Below, piece by piece: positions 23,901-35,300 of a DNA stretch of 64,000 nucleotides. This DNA is from Pseudoscleropodium purum (Eukaryota > Streptophyta > Bryopsida > Hypnales > Brachytheciaceae), in contig OZ017799.1 of assembly GCA_963969395.1 (NCBI GenBank), forward strand, positions 3,536,501 through 3,600,500, read 5' to 3'. Every line of letters starts with the position of its first letter. The stretch's first letter is position 1. A program made the position numbers and the translations under genes. The notes beneath the pieces are model-generated. The model saw only the letters and a program-made list of their open reading frames with translations, was not told where the DNA came from and searched no databases.

Positions 23901-24096
23901 GCCTGCATTACCCGGGCACCATCATCAGCCTGCTCCCGGCACGCCTACTGGGAACAATGCCGACATTGACCCATTGGTAGGAGGCTCTCCAGCTGGTGTC
24001 AACTTTGTTCTCTTGTCGCAGCAGCAGCAGCATAACAACAACAACAACAGCAGCAGCTTCACACCTGTGATTACTGAGCTCAGCGATTCTCCTTAG
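20972..24096 (+). CDS. Unrecognised three-exon gene, basic nuclear-type protein
   Basis: Exons 20972-21106, 22321-22375 and 23780-24096 join in frame to 507 nt, 168 aa, with GT-AG introns. I do not recognise the family. Residues 1-63 look conserved in character: a highly charged N-terminus with two likely helices (KERVEKAALRKRRQQG; SRFAELEQAVQEIRMNTLL), then LKTPYYRNCKAARNIRR from the short middle exon. Exon 3 continues VIRELCKQMRSETVTIG, a Lys/Arg-rich stretch ATKRRKL that could be a nuclear localisation signal, and a low-complexity tail with poly-Gln and poly-Asn, ending TELSDSP. No membrane segment or signal peptide is present. Two acceptors 9 nt apart (exon start 23780 or 23789) both keep frame. 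The leader has a GA run and GTTGTT/GGTGGT repeats. A nuclear role is inference from composition only. Confidence 0.72.
21950..22110 (+). repeat. Dispersed repeat D, copy in intron 1 of the unknown gene
   Basis: Shares blocks with 640-830: CACTCATT-GAGGTCAAACTA, CCCTTTTCACAC-AAA, TGCACTTTTGTCTTA, GTGTCATCCGTCAG. No ORF. Confidence 0.6.
23628..23660 (+). repeat. Duplicate of the exon-3 acceptor and exon start
   Basis: ACTGTAGGCTCGCGAGTGATACGAGAATT closely matches the true exon-3 start 147 bases downstream (ACTGTAGGCATGCGAG at 23773). Upstream intron sequence (GTGTT-AT-TTTATCTACTC-CAG) is duplicated too. It could act as a decoy or alternative exon; read in phase it stays open until a stop just before the real acceptor. 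Confidence 0.6.
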
Positions 24097-25481
24097 AAAT
24101 GAGCAGCCCCTGAGGTTCATAACTTCAAACGGGAGCCAGGACAGTTTAGCTTCCCCATTCTGGAGGATAGCCTACTTGCATGGAGACTGCAAGTCCTACA
24201 TTATCAGCGTGGGTTCCTCATGGCGTCTATCAACGTGCATGTTCTATCGCCGGGGAAGCTGATTCTTTGGGGTAAACGATCGACTCTTGGCATCTCATCA
24301 CTGTAGCAGCACGGGTTCGCAAAAACTGGCAGATAGTGCAAATTTGTTGTAGAGCTGGCGGTGCTGATTGTTTTAGAAGCCTTGAATCTTTGGAATTTTT
24401 ATGTATGTATGTATGCAGCGTACTGCTATTCTTGGACAATTCTATTCTTTGACAACCAAAAGGAGTGGGCTGTTGAGGTCGTATGATTGCGCTCACACGT
24501 CCCTTGACCGCTCTTGACAGAATTGTGTGCATGTGGTGAGAATATCCACTCTAGATCAGGAATGGTCTTTGTGCTGTGTTCTGCTTTGTACTCCAGATTT
24601 GGTAAGTTCCCTTAAAACCATGCAAATATGATGTGAATTAATGTTGAATTTATGTTGGCTGTTTCTTAGAGAAAGTAGAATTCAACATAAGTGGTTTTAT
24701 AATTTTTGGAGTTGTATGGAATTAACTGTGAGGTTTCCAAGTGATAGACGTTGCTGGATTGGACTTTCAAAGCAAAGTATATCAATACTAACAAGTGGTT
24801 TACATTGATATGTGTAACTTCAAAAGGGAGAAACATCCTCAAACTTAGAACCTTTGATGAAGGGTAAAAAGACACTATCTAGGATAGTACAAAGAAGACT
24901 ATGTACCATTGTCTTGAGCACATGCTCATTACACCCTTTGGATTTTGATCTACTTTGCTTGTGACTTGGTCATTTTGTTGATTGCAATGGCTTTATCTCT
25001 TTTGGAGCAACAAATTCACTCTTCAAATTTTGATTTAATGTTCAATTTGTCTAGAAGGTTGGTTACTTTATCAATTTGTCCTCATTCTTCTTCCTTGTCT
25101 TTCTTGAAACTTTTTCGTGAACAACTTTGTATATATCCTTAAATTTTTGAGCTCTTATTGTCATAACATTGAGAAAGTATGAACTAAATTGAAGTTTTTT
25201 CTTTGTCAAATTTGGTATATAAAAATAAATAAGTAGGTATTTTTTAATAAATCTAAGTGCATTTTGTTATATTTTTTTTGAAAGAATTTGAAATACAAAT
25301 GGGCCATTACATCTAATTGTATATGGGGATAGACTTAGAATTTACTCTCAAGTGCCACTTTTATGTTTAAATGATTTGAAATAATCCATTGTGAAGTGTA
25401 AAGGAAGATAATAGAATGTACCAATAGAAAGAAGAGATCATATCCTATATCATATCAACTACAAGTATAATTGACCATTAA
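24097..25481. other. 3' flank of the unknown gene and intergenic DNA
   Basis: The first 500 bases are of genic composition and probably contain the 3' untranslated region; the rest is AT-rich with no gene seen. Confidence 0.4.
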
Positions 25482-25793
25482 CATTATGAAAGTTTTGAGG
25501 CCTCCAAAGGGCTACTAACTTTTGATTTTCGGCACTCTACACAATGTAGTTGCAGGGAAAAATTAAAAAAAATCTTTTTATTTAATTTTTTTTTGAAACA
25601 AAAATTTTAAATTTTTTTTAAAATCAACCTAACATAGAGCTGACGTGGTTCTGACGTGGCACTACTTGTGCCATGTCAAATTTCAAAATTTTTAAATATA
25701 AAAAATAATTTTTTATTTTTATTTTTTTCCCTAATTGCACTGCAATAGTGCTAAATAAGCAGCCCTTTGGAGGCTTCAAAACTTTTGTAATGC
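25482..25793. mobile_element. Foldback MITE, about 312 bp
   Basis: Ends CATTATGAAAGTTTTGAGG and, inverted, CATTACAAAAGTTTTGAAG; pairing continues through GCCTCCAAAGGGCT and further inside (TGTAGTTGCAGGG against CCCTAATTGCA). The centre is very AT-rich. No ORF of note. Confidence 0.7.
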
Positions 25794-26260
25794 ATGGGCA
25801 TGTACGAATGATAGAGAGCATGTAATAGACATGATAAGAACCATTGCAAAGGCCAATAAACCTAGTTAAGATGTAACACATGACACAATTTTCACATCAC
25901 TATGTTAGGTTATGACAAAAGATGAAGGGACTTGCTTTGGCTATATTTTCAAATGCATATAGAAAAGTTCTTCCTTTAGTTCATTGTTTGAGAAATCTCA
26001 AGTGTGCTAGATCCAAGTCTTGTCACTACTAGCATGTTTTTGTAATAGAGTAGCAATAATTTCATTGACCATATTATAAAAAACATGTTAAAAAAAGGTT
26101 CCAAATTTTATATCATTAGAATCAATGAAGAACATTGCATGTGTTTGTTGCATCCTAAATAAAATTATCCACAAGGAAGTATTTTTTTGACCTTCTCAAA
26201 ACAACCTTAAAAAAACATGACATTTGAAGTGGACAATTATTTCAAGAGGGAGGGAGTCCT

Positions 26261-26855
26261 TTAACCCTATTGGGCCGGAGATGTTTGTGTATAGCTCTTG
26301 TTTTCTAGATTAACTCTTGTAACAAGCATAATTCTTCATTTGTGTGGAATAATTTTGATGATTGCCACCATTGAAATGAAAGAAGATTTATGTTGCTTTC
26401 ATGTGAAAAAAGATCAATGAAATTGCACAATTTTCGAAAAAATGCCACTATTGACAAAATTGATGAAAGATATTCAATTAGGTAGTACTTCAAATATACC
26501 TTGAAGTTGGAATGTTGAAATTAGAATGCTCAAAAGTGCCCCCAAAACTTTGATTTTTTTTCTACAAGTCAATATTATCATGATATTGATGTGTAATTTT
26601 TTTCAAATAATTTTGAGGTGATAGATATAAAGATGTGAATTGATAGCCTAGAGCATCTTCTCCATTCTAAAAAGAAACACCTAAAATTGCATACTTTATC
26701 ATTTCTTGATCAGATTGCATTGATGGATTCAATGGAAAAAAATCATTTAGGGTCTCTTTCTTGTTCATAAGCTATTAGTGAGGTTAGTATATCGAATTTT
26801 CTACAAATGTAGTTGCAAAAGTCATGTAGTGGTCTTATGGTCCTTTAGGGGGTAA
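26261..26855. mobile_element. Possible TTAA-type element, about 595 bp
   Basis: Left TTAACCCTA; right CCTTTAGGGGGTAA. The ends match the other TTAA elements only over about nine bases and one flank is changed to GTAA. Tentative. Confidence 0.3.
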
Positions 26856-26984
26856 AGTGACTTCCTTCATTGCTTCTTCTTATGTTTTCTATTAGTAAGC
26901 ATTCCCAAGTGGAAATCTACTGTCTATACAATTGTTCCAACATCTCCGAAGCAAACTACACAGGTTGGTTTCTTACGTTAGTGC

Positions 26985-27200
26985 ACCTACTATTAATACT
27001 AAACTACCCTTAATTGAAAATCTTTGAAGTATAAGCTTTTTATTAATTGCTTCAAATAATTCTTCGACTTCTATTAGTTCCTTTTGAAAATTAGTATTGA
27101 ACTTGAGCAAAACATTTTGTCATATTTGGATCAATGAAAGGTTGTGAAAAACTCTACCCTAACTGGTGGCAAACAATTGGTGCTGCAAAAAGATAGATAT
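26985..27200 (+). repeat. Direct repeat G, upstream of SYP61
   Basis: Matches 32131-32341 in the same orientation: ACTACCCTTAATTG, CTTTGAAGTA, TTAGTTCCTTTTGAAAA-TAGTATT, GAGCAAA, AAAGGTTGTGA, GTGCTGCAAAA. Copy ends are not TG..CA, so LTRs are not supported. Confidence 0.65.
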
Positions 27201-27299
27201 CAGAATTATTACGAAGTTAATTAGTGCACCTAGAGATATTACTATATTGCACTAATTTCCATGAAACAAGTTTTTTTTAAAAAGGGATACTCATTTTCC

Positions 27300-27856
27300 C
27301 GGTGACACTAAATTTTGCGCCATCACAAACACGGTAAATCCTTCAGCCCATCCAATAGAAGACCAGTCGAATTTTCCAAGTCATTGATTCTAGCCACACT
27401 AAATTCCCACCCACACTAAACTCCGAAGTCTCTCCCTCTCTCTCTCTCACATGCTTTCTCTTTTTCAAACCTTCCCCACTTGCTCGCAGCAAGGGACTCT
27501 CTCCCAATCTTCATCTCCATATCTGGTTTTCACTCTCTTCCGATCGATCCATTACAATTATGCTATCGCTTAAGTTAGGCTCCGAAAATTCCACTAGTAC
27601 TCACCCAATTTTCCCAACCTGCTTTTACGAAGTTGCCCTTCTTCAGAAACTTTAGAAGAATTCCCAGATCTTGCTTTTGAAAGTCATCGCAATTCGCATC
27701 ACAGCAACAACAAACTTTGTGATTGCGAGAAACCCTGAATCACCCCCTGCATTGTACTGTAGTTGCGAGCGATGTTGGGTTTTCGAGATTAGGTCTCGAT
27801 GGTGGTGTGATTTGGTGGCGGATTGGACGCGGTTTGTAGGGCCATTCATCACCATC
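27300..27856 (+). promoter_or_regulatory. SYP61 promoter and leader
   Basis: GC content rises from about 27300. A CT microsatellite (27432-27450) precedes a pyrimidine-rich stretch. A transcription start cannot be set by eye. Confidence 0.4.
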
Positions 27857-30800
27857 ATGTCGGCATTGGATCCCTTCTACCTCGTCAGAGAGGAGGTTCA
27901 AGACTCGGTAAGGTTTCCGTTCATTTCGCTGGGGTTTGTTGGAGTTGATTTTGTTTTTTTGGTTACATTCTAATGTGGTGATGTCGGTCACATTCCTTGT
28001 TGTCAGGTTGTGAAGTTGCAGGTGACATTGCAACGGTGGGAGCAGCTGCCTGCTTCGTCTGCTGGAGAGCGCGAGGTTCTTCTGAAGGAGCTTCTGTCTG
28101 CGTGCGAGAGTATCGAATGGCAGGTAAAATCAGAATGGAATGTGACTTGGTATGATTTTCTTTAATAAGAAAGTATCGTGGTTATTTGGAAACTAAAACC
28201 GAAAGGATTGAATCTTTTGTATGTGTTACCATAATACTAGAGACTAAAAGCAATGCTTGAAAAACAGAAAAGTACCAAGTCCTCCTCGTGAGTATTAATG
28301 GGTTCATCTTGCCGGTTTAGTTCTATTTAATCTGTCATAGTTCTGAGTGTGTTACATTAGGGGTTTGAATGCGCCCTAGTTTCCACATAATTGATGGTTC
28401 TCGTTAATGCTCTTTTCGAGGTAGTCTCATAATCGGAGACAATAATCTAGTTAGGGTTTGCGTTACATGTCAAAGTCTGCACTGAGGCTGAGAGTCGTCA
28501 TACAGCGTGAGAATTCTAAGTCATTTCATTAGGGTAGTAGAGATGGGATAAACCGTGAATTGATCTCATTTTTATGGTTGCAACTTGTTAATTGCGATGA
28601 GGCTAGTTTGTACGACAGACAGCATGGAGGAGGAAATCCTGCTTGCTTATATAGGGTTTCTTCCTCCAGGCCTGATGCTTTGAAGACCCATTGCAGATGA
28701 AGACCCCTGATTCCGGCTTGAGGGTGCTCTTTGACGATCCTCAAAGATCACAAACCCTATGGGGTGTAGCAATTAGGATTCGTGATTACTCTGTATACTC
28801 TATATTACTCTATATTACACTATTGCTCTATATTACTCTTGTCCCAACACGATCGGGTATGGGATACGTCGGTGTCGGTATTAACCACCTACGCATTGTC
28901 GAGTATCTAACTATTACTTCTTCTGTTAAACCCTTGGTGATTTTAAAACTGTTTTAACCTTTGGATTGAAACAACAATTTTTTCCAGGTGAACGAATTGG
29001 ATCGGGCGATTGGCGTTGCAGAGAGAGATCCAGCTCGATTTAGTGTGGATGGTGTTGAGATTGAACGCCGCAAGAAATGGACTGCTTCTACACGCAATCA
29101 GGTTTCTTCTCCATTGTTTTCATTAAGAACCTTTGTATATTTGTCCTTCTTCATCTTATTTGTAGTTCAGCATATCTCTTAGCTCTCTCACATCCGCGGT
29201 TCTCTGTTTGTTTCCAACCCCTAACCGCGCAAATGTCCCAAAGTGGCATAAAATCATTTACGAAGCGTCCGGGAGGTAATAAAATAATACGTACCAATAG
29301 ATAGAAAAAATCACACCCCACATTTTTTAGCAGTTGAAATATGTTTTGATAGTTACTCTAATTGACTATTTTTCCAGTGTGAACTTTTTTGTTTTAGCTT
29401 GGGCACTGGGGTTCTAATGTGATGATCCCAAACGTGACAGGTTCAATCAGTGACAGAGAAGTTAAAAGTGGCTGCCGAGAGGAACAGTGGAGCAAGTAAT
29501 GGCCAAATGAGTCGTCGAGAGCTAATGAGACTGGAGAACCAATTTCAACCTACTTCCAACCATGGAATGGATGACCACTACCTTGGTGAATCTGATCGAC
29601 AGGCCCTCATCATGAAGTAAGCTGTAGTGGTTTTCCAAGAGCTCTTTTGGTTTTTAAGCGTCTAGGACGGAACAGAAAATGACTTAGTAAGTGCTGTGGA
29701 TTGAACCTTCGACTAGTTAAGGAGATTTATGATATTATGGTATGCTTGAAACTTTCTGGTTACTTTGGATCGTCATTGCACAGGTTACCCCTTGGAGGGT
29801 CCTCTTTCATTACGTGTTCCTCATGAAATTGCTTATATTGTTCGTGAGTTGTAAACTGAGATGCTCCAGTTCTTGTAGGTTCTTGTACAGTCTCCTTAGC
29901 TCATCGTCTCAAAATGTTCATCATTTTCTGTTTTGAAGAGAACAAGATGAGGATTTGGACGACTTAAGTGCAACTGTGGAACGCTTGGGTGATGTTGGCC
30001 TCTCTATTCATGAAGAACTAGCAGTGCAGGTGATACTTCCTCTTACGAAGTTTCTGGATACCATATACTGTTATAATCTTCCGGCCTATAATTTCCCTCT
30101 GGTTCAAATGTTTAGAGGCTTACCAAACTAGAGGGATGTGGAGGAAAGGTAATGAAGTGGGAGCATGCTATTCGTGCTGGCATGAAAGATTGAGAAGTCC
30201 CTTTTCTTCATTTGGGCATCTTTGGTCATCCTATGTGGCACATGAAGATGACGTGACATGGCATTAAGAAGCGAGTGTTCTTGTTGGCACTATGGCTTGG
30301 ACGTCCATGAAATGGAGAGAGGGAAAAAGGAAGAACTTGTATTTATTTTTCATGCCTTGTGGACTCGGCTTGGCGGAATTTTTGTTGCGGACGCTGTATT
30401 GTGGTAACAGCTTACTTGTAAAATACCACTTAGAGGAATAATTCTTAACAGCTTACATTCTGAGGCTGCTACTTGTGACCCGTTTTGTAGGGGCATCTCA
30501 TGGACGAACTAGGAAATGACATGGATAGCACTGCCAATCGACTGGATGTCGTTCAGGTACAATAACCACTCTCCTTTAAGCGAATTATATTCTTGATCGT
30601 TTCATGCAGTCTCCCTTATTATCTTCTCAGGGCATTTGCAACTTTTTCATTACTTGCCGGGTTTTAGCAATACACTCGACTCTCTCTAATGGCATTCTCT
30701 GTAATTGCACATTCCATGTGTACCCTCAGAATCTGTCATGCTGTTCACGTCTGATTAGATAATTTCTACATTTCAAGTTGTGAGCACATGTTCCTCTGAG

Positions 30801-31039
30801 GCAGTGTCATTGGACGGTTGAGTGTAGTTTTCTTGAACCTTGACGTGACTATCTATTTGGCAGTACTGTCATGATAGCTGAGCAGCTTAAGTGCAATATT
30901 GACTTCACTCTGTTTTTAATGTTTGCAGAAAAGAATTGCAGGGGTATTGAAGAAAGCAGGATGGAAAGGTCAAGTGATGACAATAGTATTTCTGGTGGTT
31001 CTCCTGCTGATTCTTACCCTACTTGTATTTTCAGGTTAA
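27857..31039 (+). CDS. SYP61: SYP61-type Qc-SNARE (syntaxin of plants 61)
   Basis: Tail-anchored t-SNARE of the trans-Golgi network/early endosome, driving vesicle fusion in secretory and endosomal traffic. Exons 27857-27907, 28007-28123, 28988-29101, 29441-29616, 29939-30029, 30491-30556 and 30929-31039 total 726 nt, 241 aa, with consistent phases and GT-AG introns. The N-terminal Habc-type region (1 to about 95) has DPFYLVREEVQDS, SIEWQVNELDRAI and RRKKWTASTRNQV. The linker carries SRRELMRLENQ. The Qc SNARE motif is about 150-207 (EQDEDLDDLSATVERLGDVG, MDSTANRL), with the zero-layer Gln at about 183, the last codon of exon 5. The single membrane anchor is about 220-240 (VMTIVFLVVLLLILTLLVF), ending one residue later. 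The length is close to the roughly 245 aa of Arabidopsis SYP61. The start is the first ATG giving the conserved DPFY context. Confidence 0.95.
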
Positions 31040-32130
31040 TTCCATCTTTGTTTCATAGAATGAATAGAATAGTCTCAGCGTCTGAATGAGCCATGAATTG
31101 TTGTAAGTTCAAGAACTCCAAATTGTTGTAGTCCTACAGAAGATTGATTCTTCGTTGATTTCTAAATTTCCCTGGAACGGCACCCTTCTAGCATTTGAAC
31201 GTTGGGACCGTAGAAAAAGGCGGAGTCTGCAAAATCAACGCCAAGCCTGGAGCACTCAGGAAGTGGTCTTCTTCCAGCAGGTGACATTTAATTGTGTACC
31301 TTGTCCATCGTGATGACATCAATATATTGCATTACCCGAGTTATAACAATCACCGTCTTTGGTCCGTTGCTGGTATTTTTTTGTATATTGTGTATGACCT
31401 TACATTCAGTACGCTTTTGTCGTTCAAAGGCTACTGTAATATATTTTGGGGATCTATGTCCTGACGTTGTCTTTTGATGACTATGATTCTATCATCGGAG
31501 TCGTTTATAGTAATTGTCAAAACATATTTCTGACATTCAAAATTGTAGAACATGTTTTTCTTCTTTCTATTGGTGTATTTTGTTACCTTGAAACTTCTCA
31601 AGTGATTTGTGTCAACTCCTACAGATATAGAAATGACCACATTTGGTCATTTGGGAACTAAAGGAGAATCTCAATGTGCATACTTTGATTTCTTTGGAGC
31701 CCATTTTTTAGGATCAATCTTACTTCAATGCTTCTTCAAGTGAGTTGTTGCTATTACAGTAATATTGTTGAGGACTCTCTATTTCTGATGTAATTTTCAC
31801 GTGGGATTACATTGGATCTCGATTAATTTTGGAATGACAATCTGAAAAAAATTGAAGAAACAATAACAATTTGTTGTTGGAATTTTAGAGCCCACTTCCT
31901 ACAAAGACTATTGTTCACTCTGCAAGATGGAGATCTAGATTTCTTTCCTCCCACTAAAGTATCTACACCAAGAACAAACACTTTCTTTCAAACCAATAAT
32001 TGTGGACACAATTTGGGAAAAGTATCATATTTCAATGTTAGCAAATGAAAGCAATAGTGAATGCAATAGGTTTGAGAATTTTTAGAGTTTGTATGAATAT
32101 ACAATAAATTTTCAAAATTGAGGTCATAGG
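31040..32130. other. SYP61 3' flank
   Basis: Probably holds the 3' untranslated region in the first few hundred bases. An approximate inverted pair lies at 31436-31640; no gene seen. Confidence 0.35.
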
Positions 32131-32341
32131 AGTACCTATTATTGACACTAGGCTACCTTTAATTGGACATCCTTGAAGTAAAAATTGCTTCAACTCTCTT
32201 ATCTTCCATTGGTTCCTTTTGAAAACTAGTATTAAGTTTGAGCAAATGCTTTGATATATTTAGGTCAATTAAAGGTTGTGAGTTGTTTTGACATCTTTGT
32301 GGCAAATAGTTAGTGTTGCAAAAGGATAAGGATAGCTCTTT
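32131..32341 (+). repeat. Direct repeat G, downstream of SYP61
   Basis: Second copy of the 26985-27200 repeat. The two bracket the SYP61 gene about 5.1 kb apart. Confidence 0.65.
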
Positions 32342-35300
32342 GTAGGATGGACCCCTAAAATTCTAATCTCCTTATTTCATCCTTGTTTATTAGTTTTGGA
32401 TAAAAAGGGAGGAGACTTTGCATTGTTAAGTTTTTTCATGACAATTGATTGATAGCAAAAAAAATATTGAATTTCAAAGTTTTTATAGATTAAAATTATT
32501 ATGAATTAAAAAATTTAGAAAATCACTTTTACTTATAATGCAGCAATAGCACAAGGCACACTATTACTAATTCTAAGCTTACGAGGATTTCTATGTTGCT
32601 TGGATGAATTTACTTGGATGAAGTTCTAAATTTTTAAATTTTTAAAATAATTCAAAATTTTAATGAATTATTGTAATAGATATCTCAATTTATTAGAATC
32701 CAAATTACACAATAGAGTTATTTGAAAAATTATCTACCCTTTTGTATAGTCTCTTTCAATACTTATTCTAAAATGCATTTGAATTCTTACTCTATTTGAA
32801 TAATTTTTGGAATAATAACAAGGCATACTTGCATGCAATCTAATCACATGGAATTGTTTTCTTCATAAATGAACATTTTGATCCCACCCTTGCAAAAAGA
32901 GGGGATTAAACACAAATTTTCACCTTGAACCCTAAACTCCACAAATCCCCAATTTATCCATTACAACCTTTCGCAACAATATAACAACATTGCTATCAAA
33001 TACTCCACTCTCATATTACTCTTAAAATAAAATCTAGAAAATAACCAAACTTTAACACCAATAAATAATTTACTATAACATTAGTCCTCACTAACCAATT
33101 TCCAATATCCTTCCAAATTCACAACCATTATTACATAATTTCAATTCCTACAAAAATTTATGTGTTGTAACCCTCTTTTTTCCTACTCTTCTTCTACAAA
33201 CCCTTTAGTTAGTATAGAGTCGCCCTTCTAAAGAAGATATGAAGTTAAAAAGTTACTTGTCCTAATTTTTTGGAATCGATCATGGGAATTTAAGGTAGGT
33301 AATCTAATATCTAAGGTCAATCACTATACCCAAGCTTTGAGATAGGCAATTCCATCTAAAACCAACCTCTATACCCATTTATGAAATAATAAGGCAACTT
33401 CTTGAAGCCATCAATCTAGATGAATAGTTATTATTGGACAATTTATCAATGCCAAATAAGGCAATTGCAGAACAATATTGAAATTGATTGAAGATAAAAT
33501 TAGCAATAGTTGACTATGAAATTAGTGATGCATGCTTGTTAGAATGTATTTGGATTGACACCAAACAAAGCTCACCATTGCAACTTCATGTTAGTGCCTT
33601 TTGATTTCTCATAAATTTCACTTCAAAATTCTAACTAGTTCTTTCATTCTAATTGGGATTTTATGATATCGAACAACATTTCCAACTTCATGATCTTAAT
33701 GTATGGTTGCAAATTGAATCATAGCAATAAAGATGATTATAGGTGATTCAATTGTGCAATCTTTGGACTCATTCAAGGAAGATCACAATAGCTTTAATTA
33801 AAGGAGTTCTATGACATGATCAATCCTAAAGTTCAAAATTTGCCAAAATTTGTTAGGCATGACTTTGTCCCTAGTTGCGCATCAACATACTACATTCACA
33901 ACAGACTTTTTGGGAATTCCTTTTGACCAATTTGGAGATTTTGTAGTTTTTCCCTACTAGTTTTTGCTAGTTTATGTGTTATCCAATGTTCTAATGTCAT
34001 TGTAGAGGGTTCTTTGAAGAATTGGTACATAGAAGAAAATCATGGAAGGGTGGTGGTTTGCAAGGATTTTCATAAATTATCTCCAAATCCCCGATATGCA
34101 ATCCAAATTGGTAAACTTTGCACACATCTTACATTTCAATGTTGTTTCCACCTAATATTTGGTAGATTACAAGATGCAATTGTCCCATATTGATTGTCAA
34201 GGGTACCATTAGGTTGGCCATACAAGACTTGTACATTGTCAATCTTTAAGACAATGAATTCTATTTACAAAAATCTAACATTTTTTGAGTTTGTAAATTT
34301 TAGAAACCTAAGAAACTTTATAATATATGAAATTATAAAAGTTTAAGAAAATGAAATCTAAATATTACTAATATTTTGAACTCTTGAAATTTAGACAACA
34401 TTTAGAGATTGATAGAGCTCAACGCCCATGTTACAAGAATGATGCCTCTTCCAACCAAAATTTGGCAATCCTTTGTGCAAAATATGATTGTGATGGACAC
34501 TATATATGGAACTATGATGAGATTTGGATGCAAGTTGGGAGAAATAGAGGTGGTACATTAGTTTTTGCCAAGCATGGTTCATATTCAATGTATCCCATCA
34601 TCCAATTCATCAACATGAATGACTTAGTGTCATGTGTCAATGCCACTTGTGGGTACATATGACATTTTTCTATTTTCAAAGGCAAGTGCATGAAAAAAAC
34701 ATACATTTGGAGAGATATGAAGACAATTCTACTATGCCAATGTCAAAAAAGAGTCTAGAGAACAAGATTTTTGCTTTCATCATGGATATCTCATTTCATC
34801 AGTAAAAACTAACAAGTGGTGGCATTTTGTTTTACAATAGACAATAGATATCTTTTGATTCTAAACAACTAAGTTTCATAAATAATATTAGATGTTGTTC
34901 ACAAGGCCACATAAACATGTTTTAGATATGTTAACTCTACTAACACATAACAATCATAGAAATGTAGTAGTACATACCAATCATTGAACAACCACCAAAT
35001 GTTAGCATTTTCCACCTATTAAAGTGTGTTTCAAACATATAGGGATACTTGGATTCTTCACAATTGGAAAAAAACAAAACCTAAATGGAGGACCTTGCTC
35101 ATTGGATTTCATGAGTTATAAAGAGGGAAACTACTACTACAAACATTCAAAAGGAATTTCAAAGCACCAACATCTAGCCTTATAATTCGGATGTCATTGC
35201 AAATAAAATAGGCCCAATTTGCAATTGAAGCATAAACATCCATTGCCAAGATAATTTAATGAAAAAAATTAAGGCAACTCCAACTCTAAAGAGGAAGACA

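Noticed and set aside
26985..32341. LTR retrotransposon around SYP61
   Set aside because: The direct repeats lack TG..CA ends, primer-binding site and polyprotein, and enclose an intact host gene.
34384..34662. 92-aa frame in AT-rich DNA
   Set aside because: No domain, no GC rise, no splice context; compatible with chance or a very old relic.
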